NCBI RefSeq assembly: GCF_013373865.1
Contig: NC_050475.1
Location: 13,923,821-13,987,820, forward strand
Direction: 5' to 3'
Origin: Monomorium pharaonis
Taxonomy: Eukaryota > Arthropoda > Insecta > Hymenoptera > Formicidae
Length of the DNA stretch: 64,000 bases
The notes under the pieces were generated by a model. It searched no databases. It was not told the DNA's origin and saw only the letters and a list, made by a program, of their open reading frames with translations. The translations under genes and the position numbers were made by a program. Below, piece after piece: positions 32,032 to 41,205 of the stretch. Numbering within the stretch: position 1 is the stretch's first letter; every line of letters starts with the position of its first letter.

Positions 32032-33358
32032 TTTTTTTAAATATATACTAGGGAAAATGCGTTTACGCATTTCTCTACCGATGGGAAAAGTCGGCAGAGG
32101 ATATGTGGAGCTCGGGAAAGGTCCAAGGACCTCCCAATACCCACTAAAAACCCTAGTATGGCCGTCTGCCGGTGCTATAGGCCGGAAGGCGGGATCACAC
32201 AAAGTACTCCACCGCCTCCCGGCCACCGCACCTCCCCCTTCTCAAACTCCCTGAAGAGGAGGAGGTTGAAAAGGGCCCTGCTCGGGACCCGCCATTGAGA
32301 CCTCTCTTGTTCGGAGTGGTCCGGCGGGCTCGCGTCGTCCTAACTCGGCGGAGAATGCGCGGCCACGTCGCATTCTCCGCCCCTATCTCGGGACCAATTT
32401 GCCTTTACGGCAGCGAAGGCTTCCGCGTCCTCCCGCGAAGACCCCCATCGGTCCCCGAGGAGGCAGGGGCGGGAGGAGTCGCGGAACTTTCGTGTGGCCC
32501 GCGACTCCCCCCCCCCCCGTAAAGCCTCTGCCTCTTTACCTCGCGCGAGCGGGGCCGGCGCGCGGAGACGGAATCCCTGCGCGCCAGCATCGCCCCGCGC
32601 CCACCCTCCTATTTGTCACGGAGGAAGGGCGCGAACCTCTTTCGACGCGGGAGAGAGGAAGCGCTCGTCGCGAGAACGTCACACCCCCCCTCCCTGTCCC
32701 TATCCCGGGGGACCGCGATGGCTCCCTGGAGAGGACGGGGGAGGAGGGAGCTACGGGATGCCCATTCGGCCCGCAAACTCTCTCTTTCTTCTGCCCCCCC
32801 TTCTCCGGCGGGCGGGCTCGACCTCTCGTTCCCGCTCCGCATCCTCCTTCCGTGAGATCACTTCCTTGCAGAAGGTAGACACGGTCGCCCAATTTTCCTC
32901 GCTGTCGAGCATCTTGCATACGACGCTCGACAGCGAGAGATCGCCGGTGCCAAGGGCACCCGTGAGGACCCGGCGCTCGTCCGCCCACGCTGGACATATC
33001 TCCAGCGTGTGCTGCGCCGAGTCCTCGTCCGCTCCGCAGCCGGGGGGGGGGGGGCGACCTCGTCGTCGACTTGCGCCCCACCTTATTGTGCAGGTACTCA
33101 CCGAAGCACCCGTGTCCGGTGAGCACCTGCGTCATCTTGAAGAAGAGCGTCTCGTGCCGGCGATCCAGCCATTCCGACAGAACCGGCTGGATCGCTCCGA
33201 CGGCTCTAAGGCCGGCCGTCGCAAAGGCCAGTCTCTCCCGTCACGTCTCGACCATGAGCCGCCGGGCCTGGTCGTTTCACCGCGCGACCGCTCGCGCCGT
33301 CGGGGTCGCTTCCCCGGCGCGGAGCCCAGAGCGCCAGCGGTAGCGCTCCGAGTGCTTC
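32032..33358 (-). mobile_element. 5'-truncated R1-like LINE inserted in the satellite, 14-bp target duplication
   Basis: CpG-rich insert bounded by identical AATAGACGTCTACC at 32018-32031 and 33359-33372. The left end starts with a T-run, that is a poly(A) tail on the minus strand, giving minus orientation. At the other end the minus strand begins inside the ORF2 C-terminal region: QVLTGHGCFGEYLHNKVG, then the zinc-knuckle Cys/His cluster GADEDSAQHTLEICPAW, then SFCKEVISRKEDAERERE-like sequence. This C-terminal pattern is typical of R1-clade LINEs of insects. The rest (to 32032) is 3' UTR. A 13-G run at 33042-33054 shifts the frame just before the knuckle. Long + strand ORFs here are shadows. 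Confidence 0.88.
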
Positions 33359-33490
33359 AATAGACGTCTACCTAACCTAACTTCCATCGTGGAAGTAAAT
33401 GTTCTATAGATCTATGGAAGTTTAATGGATTCCTAATAGACGTTTATCTAACTTCCACCATGGAAGAAAACATCCAATGGAGCTATGGAT
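33359..33490. repeat. 72-bp satellite array, right half
   Basis: Continuation of the array after the LINE and its target duplication (ACTTCCATCGTGGAAGTAAAT, CTATGGAAGTTTAATGGATTCC), about 1.6 monomers. It runs into GAGCTATGGATGCTAAATTTTC, which leads to the 16-bp minisatellite. Confidence 0.85.
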
Positions 33491-33532
33491 GCTAAATTTT
33501 CTATGCTATCTAGATTGTTTTTGCATTATTCT

Positions 33533-33855
33533 GGGATGCGGAATCGTATCGTGTGCAATCGGGTCTGTCTGCAAACGGGTCATGTGCAATCGGGTTGGTG
33601 TGCAATCGGATCTGTGTCCAATCGGGTCCGTGTCCAATCGAGTCCGTGTCCAATCGGGACTGTGTCCGATCGGGATGGTGTGCAATCGAGACTGTCCAAT
33701 CGGGTTCGTGTGCAAACGGGTCGTGTGCGATCGGGTCCGTGTGCAATCGAGTCGGTGCGCAATCGGTTCCGTGTGCAAACGGGTCGGTGCGCAATCGGGT
33801 CCGTGTCCAATCTCCTACTGTGTCCAATCGCTTATGTGCGCAATCGGACCTCATT
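33533..33855. repeat. 16-bp minisatellite, copy 1
   Basis: About 19 units of the type GTGTCCAATCGGGTCC. Left border GATGCGGAATCGTATCGTG; right border TCCAATCGCTTATGTGCGCAATCGG. Because 16 is not a multiple of 3, all reading frames cycle and stay open; the resulting Arg/Gly/Cys/Val proteins are artefacts. Sister arrays lie at 36125, 37855 and 38565. Confidence 0.92.
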
Positions 33856-33923
33856 AAAAAAACTGTACATTTATACTTATATATACATATTTATAATTAT
33901 TTATAAATATTATTTAACTACAC

Positions 33924-34210
33924 TGTGGCGACTAGTGAGTTTCCACTCTAGCTTTACGTATCGTCCGCGCCAGCGTGGCGCTGTAAACAGTTCGTTTCCG
34001 GCGGTAATTGTTCCCGCCGAGTCAGTCCGCCATTAATTGTTTGGTTGACGAGTCATGCCATGTAACCGGCGTCATATATTTTGAATAAAGTCCGTTGAAC
34101 TTACTCCCAGTGAAGTTTATTGCCGACACGACTACCTTTCCTCTACCTCGGAAGCTCGTGGGGACTTCCGCGATGACGCGTAACATATTTTGGAAAACCT
34201 AATCCCCACA
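33924..34210 (+). mobile_element. Solo LTR inserted in the 5S-bearing repeat
   Basis: 287 bp beginning TGTGGCGACTAG and ending CTAATCCCCACA, with AATAAA at 34084-34089. Flanks are ACAC (33920-33923) and ATAC (34211-34214), a 4-bp duplication with one mismatch. The sister copy at ~40552 reads TTAACTACAAGTTTCATG without the insert, which independently fixes the insertion point. Gypsy-type LTR is likely; family unknown. Confidence 0.75.
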
Positions 34211-34296
34211 ATACGTTTTATGTTTCTGACATCTATTGAATTGATTTATAACAAATATGTATTCATGAGCATCAAGTGTTCATGGATGATCGTGAA

Positions 34297-34400
34297 GTGC
34301 TAGGTTACGTACAATCTTCGAAGTCAAGCAATGTCGACGACGGTTCAGAGTTGGATGGGTGACCACAGAAGTTAGGCAATGCCAGATGTGACTATGGTGT
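34297..34400 (+). ncRNA. 5S rRNA-like sequence, copy 1
   Basis: Contains ATCTTCGAAGTCAAGCA (5S helix/A-box region) and GAGTTGGATGGGTGACC (5S C-box region, 34348-34364) at the spacing they have in 5S rRNA, with a GACGGTT intermediate stretch. Sequence upstream is weakly 5S-like and the 3' end diverges. A T-run at 34442-34450 would end Pol III transcription. It could be a pseudogene or the head of a 5S-derived SINE-like repeat. Confidence 0.7.
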
Positions 34401-34580
34401 GATGGGGATAACGATGCTTGTTGAGAAACAACGTAAATTTATTTTTTTTTACATTATAATTATGTTATTTCAATATTTTTACAATGGAAGTGCTGCATAT
34501 ATGGAACATGTACCCAAAATATTTTCTAAAACGTCAAAATAACGGCGACTTTTACTACCTGGGATAGTATATTCCCGTAA

Positions 34581-35109
34581 TATTTCAGAAATGTCCTTGC
34601 GGATCAAAGCGGACATTTTGACATTGCTGCAACCTTACAGAAACATTGCAGAGACATAACGTAATGTAACTGTAATAGTTTCAACATTTCAGTGTTATGT
34701 CTCTGCAACATTGCAGAAACTTTTCTGTGCTATCAGGGATGTGTTCCGGGAACCTGCTGCAGCAACACAGAAAGGGCAAGAAATTGTCCTGGAACCCAAA
34801 GAAGCCTTCTAGAAGAAGTGTACTGCGTAAACTGCCTCTCGAATTGTCGGGACGACAATCTTGAAGAGCGGGGGCAATGTTACACACGCCGCCCGGTATA
34901 CTCCTCAACCGCGAGTCAGCTGTCAAGAGTTTAACAACAGGAATAAACAAATAGTCGAAAAGAGCTTGCGAGCTCTTTCGGACGTGTATATTATCCTAAA
35001 ATAAAGTCGTTTAATTTTGTGAATTTAGCAGTGTTTCCGCGAGTGTGCACGTTACAATATGTCCATGTATGTTTATACTAGTTCTTTTCTTTTGTAAAAT
35101 CTTGTTTGC
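34581..35109. other. Non-coding stretch with a small hairpin
   Basis: ATTGCAGAGACATAAC (~34647) and GTTATGTCTCTGCAA (~34694) form an inverted pair. The following text CTGTGCTATCAGGGATG recurs near 37055, so a dispersed MITE family is present. Short ORFs on either strand near 34690-34950 are not convincing. Confidence 0.45.
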
Positions 35110-35398
35110 TATAAAAAGTTATGAAAGTACTGAAAAGATGAAAACTATTTAAAAAAATCATTTTTGCATTGTTTTTACAAAAAGTTAGGTATAAAAAATA
35201 AAAAAGTTATCCATATATAATTATATAGATTGATTCTGTGAATCAAAAGGCTAAACTACTGGACAAAATTAGAGGAACACAAATTTGAAATAGCGTCATG
35301 TTTGTAAAAATTGAGTAAAAATTCTGAATTTTTTTATATGAAATAACAACGAAGTGTTGACTTAACCCCTGCAAAGTCTTCCTGCTGTGGATCCACCC
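35110..35398. repeat. Dispersed repeat shared with 21170-21400
   Basis: Same orientation and order of shared words: ATATATAAT.ATATA, GAAATAGCG, GTAAAAATTGAGTAAAAA, AGTGTTGACTTAACC. No termini identified. Confidence 0.5.
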
Positions 35399-35399
35399 A

Positions 35400-35635
35400 C
35401 ATAGAAATTGGCATTTAGTGGATGTCCAGTGGACGTCCATTAAACCTCCATAGATCCATGACGTCTATGTTCATGGTAGAAGTTAGATGGACGTCCATTT
35501 TAGAGGTCTAGCTCCTTGGCGGAAGTTAGACATCCATTAGGGATCCAGTAAACTTCCATGGCTCCATTGGAGGTATACCTCTATGGCGAAAGTTAGATAG
35601 ACGTCCATTAGGGATCCATTAAATTTTTATAAATA
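35400..35635. repeat. 72-bp satellite monomers in inverted orientation
   Basis: ATAGACGTCCATTAGGGATCC, GGCGGAAGTTAGACATCCATT and ATGGACGTCCATT match the reverse complement of the 31747 array, with more divergence and a shorter monomer. About three monomers. Confidence 0.7.
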
Positions 35636-36410
35636 TTTTATGAATTATTTTTAAAAACTTTTTAAAAGTTATATAATCGTTTTTCATAAATTATTTAGAA
35701 ATAATACAAAAATTATTATTAACAATATATAAGATATATTTTTAAAATGTACTGAAAAATATTTATGATATATAAACTCGAAATATTTTTTATATTTTTG
35801 GATTATAATAGCATAAATATTTATTTTTAATATTTTCATAAATATTTATCATAATTTTTTTATACTTGGCAAACTCAGACAGAAAAATACGTACAAAATA
35901 TTTATTATAATATTTTTCTTTCTTATACATATTTTATAGTCGCAAACCCATGTGGTTTGCGACTATAAAATATGTATAAGAAAATTCTTTGTGGGCGCGC
36001 GCACGCACACGCGCGCACACACACACACACACGCACGCACGCGCACACACACAAACGAAGAGCGGGTGCAAGGGGGGCTTCGCCCCCCTCCCGCATCCAC
36101 CCGTCAAAGTCGCTAACCTATGTACTATCTGCAATGCAGAATCGTATCGTGTGTAATCGGGTCCATGTGCAATCGGGTCCGTGTGCAAACGGGTCGTGTG
36201 CAATCGGGTCTGTGCGTAATTGGGTCCGTGTGCGAACGGGTCGGTGTGCAATCGGGTCGGTGTGCAATCGGGTCCGTGTCCAATCGGGTCCGTGTCCAAT
36301 CGAGTCCGTGTCCAATCGGGTCCGTGTCCAATCGCGACTGTGTTCAATCGAGAAATACTGTGTCCAATCGCTTATGTGCGCAATCGGGACAGTCCTAGTT
36401 TTTTTACTGA
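35636..36410. repeat. Left member of an inverted duplication, with 16-bp minisatellite copy 2
   Basis: An AT-rich segment (35640-35947, including AAACTCGAAATATTTTTTA and TATAGTCGCAAAC) is followed by a CA/CG microsatellite (35995-36055), a hairpin GGGGGCTTCGCCCCC (~36075-36090) and a 16-bp minisatellite (about 36125-36390). The same series occurs inverted at 37850-38520. Confidence 0.75.
36125..36390. repeat. 16-bp minisatellite, copy 2
   Basis: Units GTGTGCAATCGGGTCC and variants, with the same borders as copy 1: ATGCAGAATCGTATCGTG at the left and TCCAATCGCTTATGTGCGCAATCGGGAC at the right (quoted ends overlap the array). ORFs across it are artefacts. Confidence 0.9.
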
Positions 36411-36700
36411 TTTTTACATATGAGAAATAACATGTGGAATAACTTATAATAATATGTTTTTGTTTTGTTCTTTTGATAAAACTAAATTATATCCCAGACA
36501 GCACACAATATTTATAAAATATTTATAAAATATTTATATTATTTATTTGAATATTTTATAAATATTTATCCAAATATTTTATAAATATTTTTGTCTTAGA
36601 TTTGACAAATCAAAGATTTATCATAAATATTATAAAAATATTTATGAAATATTTATAAATATTTACAAAATGTTACTTGTACAAATCTTAATTTTTTATT
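36411..36700. repeat. AT-rich repeat, inverted copy of 40257-40512
   Basis: Shares GAAATAACATGTGGAATAAC, TTCTTTTGATAAA, CCCAGACAGCACACAATATT and ATTTGACAAATC with the interior of the element at 39663-41203, in reverse. CCAGACAGCACRYAATATTTAT is one terminus of a MITE whose full copy is at ~40082-40433. Confidence 0.6.
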
Positions 36701-37849
36701 TACCATAAGTAAATTATATATAATTAAATATTTATTTACCATAAACACACCTATAACCCACATGCATATAAATGAGGATGCTATGACATGAGACGTAACT
36801 TGCATAATGCTCTTTGGCGCTGTACCCGCGTTGCCGAGAATGTGCACCGAACGTCATATGAAAGGTTTCAGAAATTTTGTATTTGTAATATTACAAAATA
36901 TTACATTGCAGGTACATTTCAAATGTAAAGTTTCAATCAAGATGATTGCAGAAATGTTGCAAATGTAATGTTTGAAAAAAAGGTAGTCTCAGAAATATTA
37001 CAAATGTGATGATACACAATTGAAACATTGAAACGTCTCTGCAACATAACTACAACTCTTTGTGCTATCAGGAATCCACCCAAGCTCACTCTCTCTTGAT
37101 AGAATTTTCTCGGGCTTCCTTCCCCGCAGAGCTGGCCAGGCTCCCGTAGAATTTTCTGCGCTCGTATCCTATTTTTTGTTCCCGTATTCTTTTGTCTTTA
37201 GGCTACCTTTTGGCACTGGGTCTTGAGCGCTTTTCTCTTCTTTCTTCGGGCATGAGGGGGGTAACCATCGTGGACCCATTATCCTAAATGGACTCCTTTA
37301 GTCCCTGCCTCGGCATTTACCCTTCGATCCACGGAAAAACCACGGCTCAAAAATCGGGTGAGACAGTCTTCTTATCTCCAATAACTATATAGCTGATTCT
37401 TCTTCTCCTAAAATCGCTTTACAACGCTTTCCAAAACGCAGAAAACCAAACAAAGAAAAACATGTGAATTCCTTAAAATTTACAATCGGATTCGGACTCG
37501 TGTCGGCATTACTCTCCCATAAAAGAAGCCAAACGATTCACATGAACGACTATTTCTGAGACGGGGAGGTTTTTTAATATAACACTTCACTCATTTCTTG
37601 ATTATTTTCCACGGCCCTTCCCAAGAACTTTGCAGTTTTGGAGCTCTTTCTGCAATTCGACGAGGATTGTGAACTTTCTGTTCCGGCTCGAAGGCCATAC
37701 GCCTCGTCCGTTGATCGTATCAAGACTTGGCGTTATTCGAACTTGTCAGAAGACTCTGTCGGGCGAACTGATGAACCGAGTCTAATCTCTGTCTGAGCCT
37801 AGGAACAAAATTTCCTTCAATTTTCTCCTCTTCCTGTTTCCTAGGAGGG
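36701..37849. other. Non-coding stretch
   Basis: Contains ATTACAAATGTAATGTTT-type repeats (36870-37040) related to 1950-2215 and 34640-34720, then a mixed-composition segment (37080-37760) with no convincing ORF. A minus-strand fragment near 37700-37830 (LRQRLDSVHQFARQSLLTSS) might be a decayed retroelement Pol remnant, too weak to call. Confidence 0.4.
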
Positions 37850-38520
37850 TCTGTCCCGATTGCGCACATAAGCGATTGGACACGGACTCGATTGGACACA
37901 GATCCGATTGGACACCGACCCGATTGGATACGGTCCCGATTGCACACGGACCCGATTGCACAAAACCCCGATTGCGCACCGACCCGATTGCACACGACCC
38001 GTTTGCACACGGACCCGATTGCGCACCGACTTGTTTGCACACGATATGATTCCGCATTGCAAACAGTACATGGGTTAGCGACGTGGACGGGTGGGTGCGG
38101 GAAGGGGGGGGCGAAGCATCCTTTGCCCCCCCCCCCCCCGAGTGTGTGTGTGTGTGTGTGCACAAAGCATTTTCTGCACTTCATGGTTTGCAACTATAAA
38201 ATATGTATAAAAAAGAAAACTCATAATAAATATTTTGTATGTAGTTTTATGTCTAAGTTTATCAGGTATAAAAAAATTTTGATAACCATGAAACTAAATT
38301 ATGAAAATATTAAAAAAATATATTTATGCTATTATAATCCAAAAATATAAAAAATATTTCGAGTTTATATACCATAAATATTTTTCAGTACATTTTAAAA
38401 ATATATTTTATATTTTGTTAATAATAATTTTTGTATTATTTTTTAATGGTTTATGAAAAATGATTATATAATTTAAAAAAATATTTTTTTTATTAAATTT
38501 GTAAAATATTTATGAAAATT
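37850..38520. repeat. Right member of the inverted duplication, with minisatellite copy 3 (minus)
   Basis: The inverse of 35636-36410: minisatellite (37855-38060, reading on the - strand), the G/C-run segment (38100-38140), a GT microsatellite (38143-38161), TGGTTTGCAACTATAAAATATG, then the AT-rich part to about 38520. The two members differ in the microsatellite and C-run lengths. Confidence 0.75.
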
Positions 38521-38564
38521 TATGCTAAAATTTCTGTGCTATTTAGGTTGTTTTTGCATTATTC

Positions 38565-38765
38565 TGCGATGCGGAATCGTATCATGTGCAATCGGGTCCG
38601 TGTGCAAACTGGTCGGTACGCAATCGGGGTCCGTGTGCAATCGGGTCTTTGTGCAAACGGATCGGTGCGCAATCGGGTCCGTGTGCAATCGAGTCCGTGT
38701 CCAAATGGGACTGTGTCCAATCGGGTAATACTACTGTGTCCAATCGCTTATGTGCGCAATCGGGC
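38565..38765. repeat. 16-bp minisatellite, copy 4
   Basis: About 12 units, same orientation as copy 1 and with the same longer left flank (TTTTTGCATTATTCTG.GATGCGGAATCG) and right border (TCCAATCGCTTATGTGCGC). Confidence 0.9.
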
Positions 38766-38839
38766 CTCACTTATATATATAAATATTTAAAAAATGTCAA
38801 CAAATTATTCATAGCAACTATATGTGACATTTATTGGCA

Positions 38840-39660
38840 TATATATGTATATAGGGTGTTTCTAAAGCATCGGATTTGCTTAGCACCATGCGATAGAGAA
38901 TGAAAATCTAAGAAGAAATGTCTAATACTATTTTTCGATGCGGTAAATAGTTTCGCCCTAATTCATCATTGTAATAAGTCAATAAGCGTGGAGGTACAAA
39001 AGAAAGTCAGTGACGGAGAATGCGTGAAGTTGACTCCCTGTTATTAGAAATTAAAAAATGCTTCTAATGCTAATAATTATCAATAAAATTCTTTGAAAGG
39101 CTACCAAAATTTTCAATAGAACTATCGGTTATCGAAAAATACTTCCATTTTGACGGGATTTAAAAAATTTTCAAACTTGTCTTCAACTAAAGAAATTTTT
39201 TATTCCACAGCTTACAACTTTGAGTGCTAATAATTATCGATAGAATTCCATAATAGCCATCCCCGGAAAAAATGCTAAATTTTGAGACCAATTGCAAAAG
39301 GATCGGGCCAAAAAGAGCGGTGTAGTTCGCGGGCAAACAGTTCAGTCATTTATACATATATTAAGGCCTATCATTTTTGAAACACCCTGTTTTTGAAAAA
39401 TCCGATTCCATAGGCGCCATCCCCGGAAAAGATGCTAAATTTTGAGACCAGTTACAAGAGGATCGGACTACAAATGACGGAGGAGTTCGCGGGAATACAG
39501 ACTTTAGTCAAAAAAACTATATTTTTCTCATTTTTGAAACAACCTGTTTTTGAAAAATTCGAGCCCATGGTAGTAGTCTCCGGAAAATTTGCTATATTTT
39601 GACACCAGTGGCGTTAAGATCGGACCACAAATGACGAAGCAGTCCGAGGAGTTACGGACA
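38840..39660. repeat. ~160-bp tandem family, first cluster
   Basis: After a non-repetitive stretch to ~39240, three units occur with TGCTAAATTTTGAGACCA, GATCGG.C.ACAAATGACG and GTTCGCGGG.A.ACAG near 39281, 39445 and 39602. The same family fills 50990-52990. The cluster is cut by the TA-flanked element at 39663. Confidence 0.75.
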
Positions 39661-40081
39661 TACCCAGGTAGCAAGGTGACGTTAATACGACGTCAATAAT
39701 TCGTCATTTAAGGTCGCGGACGTCATGTTACCAAATTAAGACGGAATAGTAACGTCATTTTTTGACCTATTAATTACGTCAGTCATTTATCCATCCTACA
39801 ACGTATTTCTGACGTCATATTCTTGACTAATTAATAACGTCAGTTAATTGATCATTTTACGACATATTAATAAGGTTTTATCAGTGATAGTAATTACTGA
39901 CGTTAACTATAATTCTTTGTAATAATTGACGATTTGACCTCAAATGACGAATTATTGAGGTGGACGACACTTTGCTACTTATAACTATTAATCATTATTT
40001 AAAGATTGGTTAATAAACAACATTATTAAAATTAATATAATATTTTATATAATTAATACTATTAATATTTTAGAATCATCC

Positions 40082-40433
40082 TAGACAGCACATAATATTT
40101 ATGATAAATATTATTAAAATATTTATTAATATTTATTTTTTCAAAATATTATATAAATATTTTACACATATTTTATATATACGAAGAAAAAAATCTTTAT
40201 TCAACATATTAAAATATAGACTAAATATTTTATATAATATTTATGGTAAATAAAAGATAAAGATTTGTATAAGTAATATTTTGTAAATATTTTATAAATA
40301 TTTCATAAATATTTTTATAATATTTATGATTAATCTTTATGATTTGTCAAATCTGAGACCACAAAAATATTTATAAAATATTTGGATAAATATTATAAAT
40401 ATTTTATAAATATTGCGTTCTGTCTGAGGTATA
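40082..40433. mobile_element. AT-rich MITE nested in the 39663 element
   Basis: Inverted ends CTAGACAGCACATAATATTT and, inward from the right, CTCAGACAGAACGCAATATT. The interior is almost wholly A/T with ATAAATATTTATAA repeats. A related end lies at 36493. Target duplication not resolved. Confidence 0.6.
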
Positions 40434-40518
40434 ATTTAGCTTTATCAAAAGAACAGAGCAAAAATATATTTTTATAAGTTATTCCACATGTTATTTCGCA
40501 TATGTAAAAATCATGAAA

Positions 40519-40920
40519 AAAACTGTGAATTTATATTTATTAAAAATATTAGTTAACTACAAGTTTCATGTTTCTCGCATCTATTGAACTAATCTATAAC
40601 AAATATGTATTCATGAGCATCAAGTGTTCACGGATCATCACAAAGTGCTAGGTAGCGTACGATCTTCGAAGTCAAGCAACGTCGACGGCGGTTCAGAGTT
40701 GGATGGGTGACCGCGGAAGTTAGGCAATCCCAAATGTGACTATGATGTGGTGGGTCACGATGCTTGTTGAGAAACAAGTCAATTTTTTTTTTACATTATA
40801 ATTATGTTATTTCGATATTTACATAATGCAAGTACTGCATATATAGGACATGTACCCAAAATATTTTTTAAAACGTCAAAATAACGGCTTTTACTAACTG
40901 GGATAGTCATAAAAATGACG
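40519..40920 (+). repeat. Dispersed repeat carrying a 5S rRNA-like segment, copy 2
   Basis: Uninterrupted sister of 33857-34580 (see there). It shares flanks, 5S-like core, T-run and the trailing ATGTACCCAAAATATTTT block. It serves as the empty-site reference for the solo LTR in copy 1. Confidence 0.78.
40630..40735 (+). ncRNA. 5S rRNA-like sequence, copy 2
   Basis: The better-preserved copy: GATCTTCGAAGTCAAGCA, AACGTCGACGGCGGTT and GAGTTGGATGGGTGACCGC align to the internal control region of 5S rRNA genes (A box, intermediate element, C box; C-box region 40696-40714). A T-run starts at ~40783. The 3' helix I partner is not recognisable, so a functional 5S rRNA is unlikely, but a Pol III promoter could be active. 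Confidence 0.75.
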
Positions 40921-41205
40921 TTAAAATGTCGTCTTTATTAAATGTAATCTAAAAACCTATGTTTTGTCATAAAAATAACAATAAAATACCGCCAAATGTA
41001 CGATACTAGCTTCTTGAAAATGACGTCAATAATATGAAAATAATGACGTATTTTTGACGTCAATATATGACGTCGTTAAGATGAGACAAATGTACGTCAG
41101 TTTTACGACATTTAGACGTCATTTTATCTCGACATTATGACGTCTGGTTCGTCATAAAATGACCAAAAAATGCCGTCAATTAGACGACACCTTGCTACCT
41201 GGGTA

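Larger units (their letters stand above)
33857..34580 (+). repeat. Dispersed repeat carrying a 5S rRNA-like segment, copy 1
   Basis: Aligns with 40519-40920 from AAAAAAACTGT.. through TTAACTAC, ATGTTTC..CATCTATTGAA, the 5S-like core, a T-run, ACATTATAATTATGTTATTTC and ACATGTACCCAAAATATTTT to CTGGGATAGT. It is interrupted by a solo LTR at 33924-34210. The surrounding text suggests a DNA element or SINE-like unit of ~0.4 kb without the LTR. Confidence 0.75.
39663..41203. mobile_element. 1.54-kb element with TA duplication and CCCAGGTAGCAAGGTG termini
   Basis: Inverted termini CCCAGGTAGCAAGGTG and CACCTTGCTACCTGGG, flanked by TA at 39661-39662 and 41204-41205. Its host sequence is the ~160-bp tandem family; at 52976-52990 the same sequence is uninterrupted (GTTACGGACATACATAC), which proves the boundaries and the TA duplication. 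Both arms are crowded with GACGTCA motifs. The interior holds a second MITE (~40082-40433) and a 5S-bearing repeat. No transposase ORF; a TA duplication suggests Tc1/mariner-type mobilisation. Confidence 0.88.

Noticed and set aside
32399..33363. Long + strand ORFs (159 and 289 codons) in the CpG-rich block
   Set aside because: They are antisense shadows of the minus-strand R1-like LINE, whose zinc-knuckle region and poly(A) tail fix the orientation.
33477..34036. ORFs of 90-183 codons across the 16-bp minisatellites on all frames (also at 35934-36430, 37720-38350, 38512-38903)
   Set aside because: The 16-bp unit has no stop in any phase, so every frame stays open; the Arg/Gly/Val/Cys-rich proteins are a by-product of the repeat.
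34297..34400. Functional 5S rRNA gene
   Set aside because: The 3' part needed for helix I is not recognisable and the segment is embedded in a dispersed repeat.
33533..38765. CRISPR array
   Set aside because: Units are contiguous without spacers, too short, variable, and the genome is eukaryotic.
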